From contig NZ_CAOJCN010000002.1 of the NCBI RefSeq assembly GCF_948329515.1, positions 59,730-123,729 on the forward strand: DNA of 64,000 nt. The letters run 5' to 3'. This DNA is from Cohnella rhizoplanae (GTDB taxonomy: Bacteria > Bacillota > Bacilli > Paenibacillales > Paenibacillaceae). The notes under the pieces were generated by a model. That model did no database searches and was not told where the DNA came from. It saw nothing but the letters and a program-made list of their open reading frames with translations. How positions within the stretch are numbered: the first letter of the stretch is position 1; each line of letters begins with the position of its first letter. Positions 35,301 to 43,696 of the stretch are shown here, one piece after another. Both the position numbers and the translations under genes were made by a program.

Positions 35301-36399
35301 CATCAAGCTGTCCGGCGAGGCGGCAGGAGATGCTTCCAAGGCCGTCGTCGAGCTGCCGGCAGAGGCAGTCGCCAAGCTGACGAGCGGCGCGCTCAAGAAG
35401 CTGACCGTCGAGACGGGCGCGGCATCGCTCTCGTTCGACGCCGACGCCATCGCGGCGATCGGCGCTGCGGCGGGCGCCGGCGCGCTCAAGCTGGATATTC
35501 GCAAGCTCTCCGCGGCGGACGCGGCAGCCGGCTTGCCGGCCGGCGCGCGCGACGATCTGCTGGCGGCGGTGGGAGACCGCCCCGTGATCGATCTGCAGCT
35601 GACGGCTGGCGGCAAGTCCGTGCACGATTTCGGCGGCGGCCGCGTCAAGATCGCGCTGCCTTACGCGAAGCCGGCCGGCGAAGACGCATCCGGCATCGTC
35701 GTCCGGTATATCGCGGACGACGGCCGGATCGTGACGCTGCCCGGCGGCGTCTACGACGCGGCATCGGGGACGCTGCGCTTTGCCGTCGCGCATTTCTCCC
35801 TTTACGGCATCGGTTACGAGGCCCGTACGTTCTCCGATACCGCGGGCAGCTTCGCGGTCGGCGACATCGCCTATCTGGCGGCTCGCGGAATCCTGGACGG
35901 CGTGGGCCAGAACGCCTTCGCGCCGAAGCGTAACGTGACGCGCGCAGATCTCGCGGTCATGCTCGCCCGTATCGCCGACGCGGATCTGACCGCCTACCAG
36001 GGCAAGCCCACCGGCTTCGCCGACGTGAACGGCGGCGACTACTTCGCCGGCGCCGTCGCATGGGCGGCGGACGACGGCATCGTCACCGGCACGGGCGACG
36101 GCCGCTTCCAACCGCGTGCCGCGCTGACCCGGGCGGACCTCGCGGTCATGCTCGTCAAGTTCGCCGCGGCCCAAGGCATCGCGCTGCCGTCCGGGCAGCC
36201 GTCCGCGGCATTCGCGGACGCAGCCGCGATCCCGGCGTACGCGACGCAGGCCGTAGAGGCCGTGCAGCGCGCCGGCATCGCGTCGGGCAGGCCGTCCGCC
36301 GGCGGATCCGGCCTGGCGTTCGCGCCTAAGGCGACGGCCACGCGCGAGGAGCTGGCGAAGATGCTGGCCGCGTTCGTCAAGCTGTCGGCGCAGAACTAA
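32341..36399 (+). CDS. SLH-anchored surface protein with lamin-tail and beta-propeller domains
   Basis: 1352 residues. A signal peptide covers about 1-37. A lamin-tail (LTD) domain covers about 50-165 (HIVINQVYGAG, GFIELYNPT), and a putative Ig domain 265-350. A large beta-propeller region, about 365-870, is of the choice-of-anchor I / phytase-esterase-like type (TADEGEPRT, GNEGDATEWDD). A Big2 Ig domain follows near 880-955, then a Pro/Ser/Thr linker, a beta domain, and three SLH repeats from about 1160 to the end. It is exported and held on secondary wall polymer. ATG 32341 follows GAGGAGGG. A lone TGTATC half-site lies upstream. The enzymatic activity is uncertain. Confidence 0.88.
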   Translation: MLKGWRKQTALVAAAALLTGTIGSAGGVATAAAAVAAGTPCDAAGHYDVAVPHIVINQVYGAGLVAASDAWASHGFIELYNPTQAAVDLTGWSMQYADRGSNAKTGPTQAWEKLDLAGSIPAGGYYVIAGKATGAATPAVDLTGRADLTWDRYINNKGLKVALVNNKTLLTAVNPFDIGATHDKADGYVDMVGSGSNDSGSDIDGYETAYPSGDTQGTSKKKAIRRVGGADTDNNQTDFVQIDYSSSSLDLAAVGPHLKPIAQPLGLKTSVLADAYAGSPYSATISVYGGTPPYTYTIEGMPEGLMLDAPKGKIVGIPKAAGQFTLLLSVKDAVYPTSKAVTANVALRINASTTGAPFENGIQVTKLGGFVADKPNDDGGVAEIVKYNKDNGKFYLVDGAGDPPSLKIVELGDGANPKQTGEVEVKELAETGGFVYGDLTSVDINTAAKRIAVSVQEADPMKPGKILTLDYDGKPLGSYVTGVQPDMIKSTSDGRYILTADEGEPRTTAGDPEGSITIVDTQTGAVSHVKFGDTSVIADDVHIRGAGDPATGQITGSGTKADAIRDLEPEYIALSSDEGTAYVTLQENNAVAAIDVDAGKVLWVKGLGLKDLAKPENRLDLVKDGVIQLENAPFKGVYMPDGIASFQAGGKTYLVTGNEGDATEWDDRVTVSTVKSMRGSLDPDSAAAKFLGGTTRYDGVEVMSDMGHESLYLYGGRSFSIWDAETMKQVSDTGSDFERITAQRLPNNFNASNSSSKTGVDERSGKKGPEPEDVKTALVGTKTLAFAGLERIGGVMTYDVTDPSHPLFLNYANTRDFTAGAGVNTDSAPEGLEFIPAAANLTGYPLLLVANEVGGTVSVLKLNVSKVTLDRSALSLAAGGSSGSLTATATKADGSAATVAWTSSNPAVAAVDGQGRVTPLSAGTAVIAAVTADGYAKAEAVATVTSSGGPYVPPASPSPTPTPSPAPSGQTETYGDVTVNVNGSAAVIKLSGEAAGDASKAVVELPAEAVAKLTSGALKKLTVETGAASLSFDADAIAAIGAAAGAGALKLDIRKLSAADAAAGLPAGARDDLLAAVGDRPVIDLQLTAGGKSVHDFGGGRVKIALPYAKPAGEDASGIVVRYIADDGRIVTLPGGVYDAASGTLRFAVAHFSLYGIGYEARTFSDTAGSFAVGDIAYLAARGILDGVGQNAFAPKRNVTRADLAVMLARIADADLTAYQGKPTGFADVNGGDYFAGAVAWAADDGIVTGTGDGRFQPRAALTRADLAVMLVKFAAAQGIALPSGQPSAAFADAAAIPAYATQAVEAVQRAGIASGRPSAGGSGLAFAPKATATREELAKMLAAFVKLSAQN

Positions 36400-36425
36400 G
36401 GGGGCTCGCACCGGGGCAACATCGC

Positions 36426-36731
36426 AACGCCTTCACTAGAAGAGGCGATCGCCGCCTCGGGCGGTCAAATTAGCCCAACGCCTTCACTAGAAGAGGCGAT
36501 GGGCGCCTCGGGCGAGCAAACTCGCCCAACGCCTTCACTAGAAGAGGCGATCGCCGCCTCGGGCGGGCAACTGAGCCCAACGCCTTCACTAGAAGAGGCG
36601 ATCGCCGCCTCGGGCGGGCAAACTAGCCCAACGCCTTCACTAGAAGAGGCGATCGCCGCCTCGGGCGGGCAAACTAGCCCAACGCCTTCACTAGAAAGAG
36701 GCGATCGCCGCCTCGGGCGAGCAATTTGCTC
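36426..36731. repeat. Six tandem copies of a 51-bp unit
   Basis: Copies begin at 36426, 36477, 36528, 36579, 36630 and 36681, exactly 51 bases apart; the last has one extra A. Each holds ACGCCTTCACTAGAAGAGG and the hairpin-forming GAGGCG-ATCGC-CGCCTC. The unit equals 17 codons and is in the same frame as the upstream SLH gene, after its TAA. This fills most of the 618-base gap before the cardiolipin synthase gene. No Shine-Dalgarno start for a separate gene was found. Confidence 0.92.
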
Positions 36732-36791
36732 CATCGCCATCGTCGCGAGCGGCGATCCGATCAACCGCTCTCGCGCTCCCGCATACCATCC

Positions 36792-36844
36792 AAGCGGAGC
36801 TGCGCCCATGTCCTCCCCTGACATGGACGCGGCTCCGCTTTTTT
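36792..36844 (+). terminator. Intrinsic terminator after the repeat array
   Basis: AAGCGGAGC pairs with GCTCCGCTT around an inner CATGTC/GACATG helix and is followed by TTTT. It would end transcripts from the SLH gene through the repeats. Confidence 0.8.
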
Positions 36845-37017
36845 CCCATGTCCGCCTCCTCAAATGTGCGCAGCCCCGTCCTCAAGGTTATACTGGTAGA
36901 CATTAAGCGCGCGTGCCGGCAGCGGCCCCCAGCTCCCGATGGTTCGATTGCCCGCATCAACTATGGGTAAGGATAGATAGACATGCACCGCGCATACATA
37001 CGGAGGAGGGGTGAGGG

Positions 37018-38448
37018 ATGACGACATGGCTGCTGCTGGCACTTATCGTATTCGTATTCCAGTCGGGCACGATCCTCGTGCTGGAGTATAGGCGCCCTGC
37101 CAACGCTATGGCATGGTTGTTCATCTTGTTTTTGTTTCCGATCGTGGGCTTCATTCTTTATTACTTCCTCGCCCGCGAGTACGTCAGGCGGCGCAAGGTG
37201 AGGCGCAGAGGCGGTATCGACGAGCAGCGCCGCGGCGAGATTCTGACGAAGAGCCATCTGATCAATGACCCGGAGGACATCCCGGGCGGCAGGTTCGCCG
37301 GCGAGGCGCGTCTGTTCCGCACGCTTCGCAAGGCTGGCGCGTCCCCGATCACCGGCTGCAACAGGTCGAGGGTGCTCACGAACGGAGAGATGACCTACGA
37401 CGCGATGATGAAGGCGATCCGGGGCGCGCAGCATCACATCCATTTCTCTACATACATATACCGCGACGACGAGATCGGCCGGATGTTCCGCGATGCGATG
37501 ATCGAGAAGGCCAGAGAGGGCGTACAGGTCAGACTGATCTACGACGGCATCGGCAGCGTGAAGCTCAGCAAGTCCTTCTTCAAGGCGTTCGAGGAAGCCG
37601 GCGCGGAGTACGCCTGCTTTTTCCCGCTCAGGCCCGCGTTCATGAAGAAGAGGATGAACTACCGTAATCATCGGAAAATTCTTGTCGTGGACGGCACCAA
37701 AGGCTTCGTCGGAGGAATCAACGTCGGCGAGGAATACATAGGCAGGAACAAGAAGCTCGGCTTCTGGCGCGATACCCATCTCGAGCTCGAAGGCGACGCG
37801 GTATACGGATTGCAAGAGGTGTTCCTGAAGGACTGGGAGCTGGCGACCAAGCAGCGGCCCAGCGATCCGGGCTTTATGCCCCTGCATGAATGCAAGGGCA
37901 ACGAGGTCGTGCAGATCGTCGCAGGCGGCCCCAACAGGCGGGCGGACGCGATTCACGAGACGCTGTTCGCGGCGCTCTCCGCGGCGCAGGCGCGGATCTG
38001 GATCACGACGCCTTACTTCATTCCGAGCGCCGGCGTCGTCATGGCGCTCAAGACCGCGGCGCTGAGCGGCGTCGACGTGCGCATGATCGTGCCGCTCATC
38101 CCGGATACCAAGCTCGTCCATGCCGCGACGATGTCTTACGTGGACGAGATGATGAGCTGCGGCATCCGGTTCTGGCAGTACAAGCGGGGGTTTATCCATG
38201 CGAAGGTCGTCATCGTCGACGACTTGTTCGCTTCCGTCGGGACGGCGAACATGGATCTGCGCAGCTTTTTCAGCAACTTCGAGACGAACGCCTACTTGTT
38301 CAGCCCGGATGCGATCGCGCCGCTCGAGCGGGACTTCCTGCAGGATCTGAGCGACAGCCGAGAGCTGGAGCTGTCCGCTTTTCGCAAGCGCTCGGGCGGG
38401 CGCAAGGCGGCGGAGGCGCTCTGCCGGATGCTGTCGCCGCTGCTGTAA
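37018..38448 (+). CDS. cls: Cardiolipin synthase
   Basis: 476 residues of the PLD-type bacterial synthase that joins two phosphatidylglycerols. Two membrane helices lie at the N-terminus (about 3-22 and 35-55). The first HKD motif is in NHRKILVVDG near residue 219 and the second in IHAKVVIVDD near 393, each with its downstream G-S/G-T-A-N partner (GGINVGEEY, GTANMDLRS). ATG 37018 follows GGAGGAGGGGTGAGGG. It stands alone between two terminators. Confidence 0.94.
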   Translation: MTTWLLLALIVFVFQSGTILVLEYRRPANAMAWLFILFLFPIVGFILYYFLAREYVRRRKVRRRGGIDEQRRGEILTKSHLINDPEDIPGGRFAGEARLFRTLRKAGASPITGCNRSRVLTNGEMTYDAMMKAIRGAQHHIHFSTYIYRDDEIGRMFRDAMIEKAREGVQVRLIYDGIGSVKLSKSFFKAFEEAGAEYACFFPLRPAFMKKRMNYRNHRKILVVDGTKGFVGGINVGEEYIGRNKKLGFWRDTHLELEGDAVYGLQEVFLKDWELATKQRPSDPGFMPLHECKGNEVVQIVAGGPNRRADAIHETLFAALSAAQARIWITTPYFIPSAGVVMALKTAALSGVDVRMIVPLIPDTKLVHAATMSYVDEMMSCGIRFWQYKRGFIHAKVVIVDDLFASVGTANMDLRSFFSNFETNAYLFSPDAIAPLERDFLQDLSDSRELELSAFRKRSGGRKAAEALCRMLSPLL

Positions 38449-38482
38449 CGGACCTGACCGGTCTAACGAACCAAACTAATGA

Positions 38483-38520
38483 GGGACGGCGCAGACCCGT
38501 ACGCTGCGCCGTCCCCTTTT
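38483..38520 (+). terminator. Intrinsic terminator after cls
   Basis: GGGACGGCGCAG pairs with CTGCGCCGTCCC, followed by CTTTT. Confidence 0.85.
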
Positions 38521-38696
38521 CGTTTTCCCCGCAACGCCGTCGGATTGTCCCCCTATTCCGTATGCCCGCCGCTCCCCCTTCCGCCTCCCTCCGGATTAGA
38601 ATGGTAGCGTCTGTCCCGCGCCGCGGTTGTGCAGGCATCCGGTCAGTGACATAATCGTGATATTCTGTTGACCCCAATACGCGAGGCGAGATCCCG

Positions 38697-40463
38697 ATGG
38701 ACATCAGCAAGCTATCCTTTCGCAACAAGCTCAAGTCGGCCTTTATGGTGATCTCCGTCCTGTCGATCCTGATCACGGGTCTGTTCTCGTACACGACGAC
38801 GGCGGGCATTCTCGAGGACAAGGCGCTGACGCTGACCCAGGACACCGTCGAGAAGTCGGCGCAGGTCGTCGACGAGAAGCTGAACAATCTGATGCTCGTC
38901 ATGATGACCTTCATGATCAGCAATTCGTTCCAGAACATGCTGCGCGACGCCCAAGGGGGAAACTCCGCCGCCTATTTCACCCATCTTTCCAACATGGACA
39001 ACGTCTTCTCTCAGGCGCGTATCGCGGAGCCGCTCATCCAGTCGATCTTTATCTCCACGCCGATCGGCGACTTCTATCCGTTGTCGATGAATCTCAATCG
39101 GTCCGTGGCATTCACCGACACGGCGCTCTACCAGCGCGTCGCGGCGGCCAAGCGGAATATCTGGATCGAGGGACATGAGGACCCGCTGTTCAAGGGACAG
39201 CAGCGCGTCGTGTCGCTGATCCTCCAGCCGATCGCGGAGTATCCGGTGCGCGACGTCTATGTCGTCGTCAACATCCGCGAGGATGGCCTGCGCAAGATCG
39301 TATCCCCGGCCTCGAACGGCGACTCCAAGACGTTCCTGCTGAACGCGGACGGCACGCTAGTATACGCCGAGCGCGATCCGCTGATCGGGCAGGCGGCGGG
39401 CAGCGGGCAGGCGGCGCGGATCCTTCGCGACGAGCCTGGCGCAGGCTACACGACGATCAAGCTCGACCGGGACGACTATCTGCTGAATTACGCGCAGATG
39501 AGCCTTAACGAATGGACGGTCGTGGCGATCCAGTCCAAGGACGACGTGCTCAAGGATCTGAACGTCATCAAGTGGACGATTCTATGCATTACCGGCATCA
39601 GCTTCGTCGTGACCTTCTTGCTGTCGGGCTGGTTCACGCGTTATCTGCTTCGCCCGCTCAAGGGATTGCAGCTCGTCATGAAGCGCGTCGAGGGCAACGA
39701 TCTGAACGCCCGCTTCGAGAGCGGCCGGGAGGACGATCTGGCGCAGGTGGGCTTCCGGTTCAACCGGATGCTGGAGCAGATCGTCGTGCTGATCGACGAG
39801 GTGAAGTCCGCGGAGGCGAGCAAGCGGGCGGCGGAGATCAAGTCGCTGTCCGCGCAGATGGACCCGCATTTCCTTTACAACACCCTGAATACGATCTATT
39901 GGAAATTGAAGGTGGGCGAGGTGGAGCCCTCGCAGCGTATGGTCATGTCGCTGTCCCGTCTATTCCGGCTGGGGCTCAACAAGGGGCAGGAGATGACGAC
40001 GCTGGACAAGGAGCTGGAGCACGTGCGCCAATACCTCGAGCTTCAGCGCTACAGCTACGAGCGGTTGTTCGAATACGACATCGCGGTCCGGGATCCGTCC
40101 CTGCTGGCGCAGCCGGTGCCGCGCATCGTGCTGCAGCCGCTCGTCGAGAACAGCATCCTGCACGGCTTCGAGGACATGGAGACCGGCGGCTCGATCCGCA
40201 TCGACGCGGATCTGGACCCTGCGGGCCGCCGATGGACCTTGCGGGTGGAGGACAACGGGCGGGGGATGGACGAACCGCTCCCCATGCAGCCGGCTCCGCC
40301 CGACGCGGAGGGCGGCTACGCGATCGGCAATCTGATCAGCCGCCTCAAGCTCGTCTACGGCGACGAGGCCGAGCTGTCGGTCGCGAGCGAGCCCGGTCGG
40401 GGCACCGTCGTCACCTTGATCTTTCCGATGAATGGAGGCCGATCCGAAGATGAACGCGTCTAG
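38697..40463 (+). CDS. YesM-type sensor histidine kinase
   Basis: 588 residues. A membrane helix at about 16-36, an extracellular double-Cache-like domain, a second helix near 290-312 and a HAMP domain precede the kinase core. The phospho-acceptor is His391 in QMDPHFLYNTLN, the His_kinase (PF06580) signature. ENSILHGFE and VEDNGRGM form the ATPase domain. It overlaps the regulator gene downstream, and the pair probably senses an extracellular sugar to control the transporter operon at 42195. Confidence 0.93.
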   Translation: MDISKLSFRNKLKSAFMVISVLSILITGLFSYTTTAGILEDKALTLTQDTVEKSAQVVDEKLNNLMLVMMTFMISNSFQNMLRDAQGGNSAAYFTHLSNMDNVFSQARIAEPLIQSIFISTPIGDFYPLSMNLNRSVAFTDTALYQRVAAAKRNIWIEGHEDPLFKGQQRVVSLILQPIAEYPVRDVYVVVNIREDGLRKIVSPASNGDSKTFLLNADGTLVYAERDPLIGQAAGSGQAARILRDEPGAGYTTIKLDRDDYLLNYAQMSLNEWTVVAIQSKDDVLKDLNVIKWTILCITGISFVVTFLLSGWFTRYLLRPLKGLQLVMKRVEGNDLNARFESGREDDLAQVGFRFNRMLEQIVVLIDEVKSAEASKRAAEIKSLSAQMDPHFLYNTLNTIYWKLKVGEVEPSQRMVMSLSRLFRLGLNKGQEMTTLDKELEHVRQYLELQRYSYERLFEYDIAVRDPSLLAQPVPRIVLQPLVENSILHGFEDMETGGSIRIDADLDPAGRRWTLRVEDNGRGMDEPLPMQPAPPDAEGGYAIGNLISRLKLVYGDEAELSVASEPGRGTVVTLIFPMNGGRSEDERV

Positions 40464-42090
40464 CGATAACGCAGCAACCCTCATTATAATCGACGATATC
40501 AAGAGCGTGGTCGCCGGACTCACCGCCATCGACTGGGCCGCTCACGGCATCGAGCCGGCCGGCGTCGCGTCGAACGGGGAGGACGGGCTCGCGCTGGCGG
40601 GCCGGGTCAAGCCCGACATCGTCATCACCGACATCCGGATGCCGCGCATGGACGGGCTCTCGATGTTCAAGGCGCTGCTCGAGCGGGGGCAGGCATGCAA
40701 GGTGATCCTGATCACCGGCTACGCGGATTTTGAATATGCCAAGCAGGCCGTCCAGCTCGGCGCGTTCGACTTCGTCGTCAAGCCCTTTACCGAGGAAGAG
40801 ATCGTGGACGCCGTGCGCCGGGCCAAGCAGCAGGTCGAGAGCGAGCGGACGCGATTCCTCGGGCAGAAGGAGATGGAGCGCAAGGTCCGCGAGAGCATGC
40901 CGCTCCTCCGCCAGGAATACTTCTCCTTGCTCGTCCATCACCGCACGGCTTGGGAGAACGCCGCTAAGCGGTGGGCGTTTCTCGGCATCGAGCTCGCCCC
41001 CAGCGGCTTCACCGTCATGCTGCTGAAGATCGACGGCTTCCCGGAGCGGGTCGCCGGGATGTCGGTCCGCGAGATCGAACTCATCCGCTTCTCGCTCCAG
41101 AACATCGCGGAGGAGACGATCGGCAAGCATGCCCGGACCGTGGTGTTCCGGGCGGGCGACGACCGGTTTGCGGCGGTGCTCAACGATCCTCAGCTGTTCT
41201 CGGCGGACGAGATCGCGGAGCGGTGCTGCCAGAATATCGAGCGCTATACCAAGTTCACCGTCTCCGTCGGCACGGGCGGACGCGTAGCGTCGGTGCACGA
41301 GCTGCCCGACTCCTACCGGCAGGCCGAGTCGGCGCTGGCCTATCACCTGTTCACCGGGGGCAACGGGGCGATCGGCTACGACAGCCTGCCCAACGCCGGC
41401 CTGCAGGAGCCGCTCGCGCTCGGCAGTCAGGACGAGCTGCTGCTCCTGCTGCGCTCCGGCAGCGGCGACCGGGCTGCCGCGATGCTGGACGAGCTCGCGC
41501 AGTCCCTGCTCGCGATGAAGCCCCAGCCCAATCCGGATTACCTGCGCAGTCTCTATGAGGAGCTTGCCGCAGCGGCGATCCGCACGCTGTATGAGCTAGT
41601 CCCCCAGGCGGAGCTTCAGCCGCTCGTGGACCGGTACAAGGCGCACCGGATCGCGCCCGGGGCCACGCTGGCGGATCTGCAGCAGCAGCTGCTCCGGCTG
41701 TGCGCGGGCGGCGCCGAGCTCGTGAGGAGCCATACGCTGTCCGAAGGGCAGGCCGTCGTATACAGATCGATCGAGCATATGAAGACGCTGCTCGACCGCA
41801 ACGTCACGGTGGGGGAGTGCGCGGCGCACGTGCATCTTAGCGTCAGCTATTACTCCAGCCTGTTCAAGCGCGTGACCGGCATGACCTTCACCCAATATGT
41901 GACGAACGAGAAGATCGCCAAAGCCAAGTCGCTGATCCTGAGCGGCAAACCGGTTCAGGACGTGGCGGCCGAGGTCGGCTACGAGGAGCGGCGGTACTTC
42001 AGCGAGACGTTCAAGAAGGTGACCGGTATGACGCCCTCGGAATTCCGCGACAGCTATCAGGGCGAAGGGAAGAAGCAGGAAAGACAATAA
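40450..42090 (+). CDS. YesN-type response regulator with AraC DNA-binding domain
   Basis: About 546 residues. The receiver domain has its phosphorylated Asp61 in DIVITDIRMPRMDG and the switch Lys in DFVVKPFTEEE. A long middle region follows. The C-terminus carries two AraC helix-turn-helix units (VGECAAHVHLSVSYYSSLFKRVTG and VQDVAAEVGYEERRYFSETFKKVTG). ATG 40450 is taken as the start, with an in-frame ATG at 40432 possible. It overlaps the kinase gene by 14 bases and likely activates the adjacent sugar-uptake operon. Confidence 0.93.
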   Translation: MNASSDNAATLIIIDDIKSVVAGLTAIDWAAHGIEPAGVASNGEDGLALAGRVKPDIVITDIRMPRMDGLSMFKALLERGQACKVILITGYADFEYAKQAVQLGAFDFVVKPFTEEEIVDAVRRAKQQVESERTRFLGQKEMERKVRESMPLLRQEYFSLLVHHRTAWENAAKRWAFLGIELAPSGFTVMLLKIDGFPERVAGMSVREIELIRFSLQNIAEETIGKHARTVVFRAGDDRFAAVLNDPQLFSADEIAERCCQNIERYTKFTVSVGTGGRVASVHELPDSYRQAESALAYHLFTGGNGAIGYDSLPNAGLQEPLALGSQDELLLLLRSGSGDRAAAMLDELAQSLLAMKPQPNPDYLRSLYEELAAAAIRTLYELVPQAELQPLVDRYKAHRIAPGATLADLQQQLLRLCAGGAELVRSHTLSEGQAVVYRSIEHMKTLLDRNVTVGECAAHVHLSVSYYSSLFKRVTGMTFTQYVTNEKIAKAKSLILSGKPVQDVAAEVGYEERRYFSETFKKVTGMTPSEFRDSYQGEGKKQERQ

Positions 42091-42144
42091 AATAGTCGCC
42101 CTGGAGAGTGGAGTTGCCGTCCCATCCTCTTTATAACGGGGCTT

Positions 42145-42150
42145 TATAAT
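42145..42150 (+). promoter_or_regulatory. Possible activator-dependent -10 box for the transporter operon
   Basis: A perfect TATAAT lies 45 bases before the lipoprotein ATG but no -35 box is found at 16-18 bases. This pattern suits a promoter that needs the AraC-type regulator encoded just upstream. Confidence 0.35.
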
Positions 42151-42194
42151 GGGGACACGAACAACAAATCAACATTTTAAAGGGGTCGTTTTAC

Positions 42195-43625
42195 ATGTGG
42201 AAAAGGGGTATGGGTCTGGCATTGACGGCCGTTCTGGCAGTCGGCACGGCGGCTTGCGGCAATTCCTCGAACAACAACAACGGCGCAAGCCAGTCTGCGC
42301 CTGCATCGGGGTCGGCATCGGCGTCTGCGCCTGCTTCGGCGCCCGCCTCCAAGGCCGCGACGGGAGAGAAGAAGGTCATCTCGTATTGGACGGACGACCG
42401 CCACGACCAGGAATACATCAAGTCGCTGATCGATCGGTTCAACGCCGACAATGCGGACAACATCGAAGTCGAGCTGACCGTGCTCTCCGAGAACTTCAAC
42501 CAGAGCGTGGATATCGCGTTCTCGAGCAACAAGGCGCCGGACCTGCTCCGCCTGAAGAGCGCCAACACGGGGACGTTCGTGAAAAAAGGCTATCTCGCGC
42601 CGATCGACGCGTACGTCACCGACGAGATGAAGACGAAGTTCTCCTCGCTGCTGCTCGACGGCGTGAACCGGTTCGACGGCAAGCTGTACAGCCTCCCGAA
42701 CTCCGGCCAGACGCTGCGCCTCGTTTACAACAAGGATCTGTTCGACAAAGCGGGCATCGCCAAGCCGCCGGAATCGCTGCAGGAGATGGTCGACGACGCC
42801 AAGAAGATCACCGAAGCCGGCAAGAGCGAAGGCGCTTACGGATTCGCGCTGAACTTCAAGAACCCCAAGAGCGCCTTCGACCGTTCGATCCGCGAGATCC
42901 TGTCGCTGAGCGGGTACCAAGGCCTCGGCTACGACCTCAAGACGGCGCAGTTCGACTTTGGCCCGTATGGCCAAGTCATCGACTACTTCAAGCAAATGTG
43001 GGAAGACGGCAGCATCCTCCCGGGCGCAGAGACGCTCGACATCGATCCGATGCGCGCCCAATTCGCCGCAGGCAAGATCGGGATGTACCTGTCGTTCTCC
43101 ACGGAGCCCGGCGTCTACAAGGACCAGTTCCCGACGACGATCAACTGGGGCGGCGCGCTCGCGCCGACGATCGACGGCAAGCGCAAGGGCACCTCGGAGA
43201 TCGTATCGGCCGGCACTTGGCTCGGCATCAGCGACAAGTCCAAGAACAAGGATGCCGCGTGGAAGTTCATGGCGTACTTGTATCGCGATGAAGTTCTGAC
43301 TGCCTACCATGAGCAGGGCTTCGGCATCTCGGTCGTCCCGAGCATCGCGGAGAAGGCCAAGAATCCGGACGTGCCCGGCATGGAGGGCTTCCTGGTCGGC
43401 GACAGCGACTCGATCTGGCCGGTATCTCCGACCGTGACGCCGGAAGGCGCCAACTACGGCGACGCCTTCTTCAAGTACATGCTGTCCGGCGGCGATCTGG
43501 CCAAGGTGACCGCGGATCTGAACGCGCGCTACAACGACGCGCTGGCCAAAGCGGTCGAGAAGGGCGAGGTCAAGGCCGAGGCCGATCCGTCCTTCGATCC
43601 ATCCAAGCTGAAGACGAATTCATAG
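42195..43625 (+). CDS. Sugar-binding lipoprotein of an ABC transporter
   Basis: 476 residues. A type II signal peptide ends in AVGTAACGN, so Cys21 would be lipidated. A low-complexity Ser/Ala linker follows, then the extracellular solute-binding fold of family 1 (VISYWTDDRHDQEYIKSLIDRFN; LYSLPNSGQTLRLVYNKDLF). It should capture an oligosaccharide for the two permeases. The GH130 enzyme downstream points to a mannoside. It starts at ATG 42195 behind AAAGGGG. Confidence 0.93.
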   Translation: MWKRGMGLALTAVLAVGTAACGNSSNNNNGASQSAPASGSASASAPASAPASKAATGEKKVISYWTDDRHDQEYIKSLIDRFNADNADNIEVELTVLSENFNQSVDIAFSSNKAPDLLRLKSANTGTFVKKGYLAPIDAYVTDEMKTKFSSLLLDGVNRFDGKLYSLPNSGQTLRLVYNKDLFDKAGIAKPPESLQEMVDDAKKITEAGKSEGAYGFALNFKNPKSAFDRSIREILSLSGYQGLGYDLKTAQFDFGPYGQVIDYFKQMWEDGSILPGAETLDIDPMRAQFAAGKIGMYLSFSTEPGVYKDQFPTTINWGGALAPTIDGKRKGTSEIVSAGTWLGISDKSKNKDAAWKFMAYLYRDEVLTAYHEQGFGISVVPSIAEKAKNPDVPGMEGFLVGDSDSIWPVSPTVTPEGANYGDAFFKYMLSGGDLAKVTADLNARYNDALAKAVEKGEVKAEADPSFDPSKLKTNS

Positions 43626-43696
43626 AAAGGAAGCGGGGGCTTTCGTGAATTACTGGCGAAGGCCCTTCGCATTCCCGAAGGGAGTGGAGTATAGAG

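Noticed and set aside
34759..36411. Long antisense open frame of about 550 codons under the SLH gene
   Set aside because: High GC leaves few stops on the opposite strand; the sense strand has clear domains and the antisense product is Arg/Gly-rich with no motif.
36426..36731. CRISPR array
   Set aside because: Units are contiguous 51-base copies with no unique spacers, and no cas genes are present.
36499..36906. The 51-bp repeat array as a separate coding gene
   Set aside because: No start signal, pure repeat composition, and both strands are open only because the unit is a multiple of three without stops.
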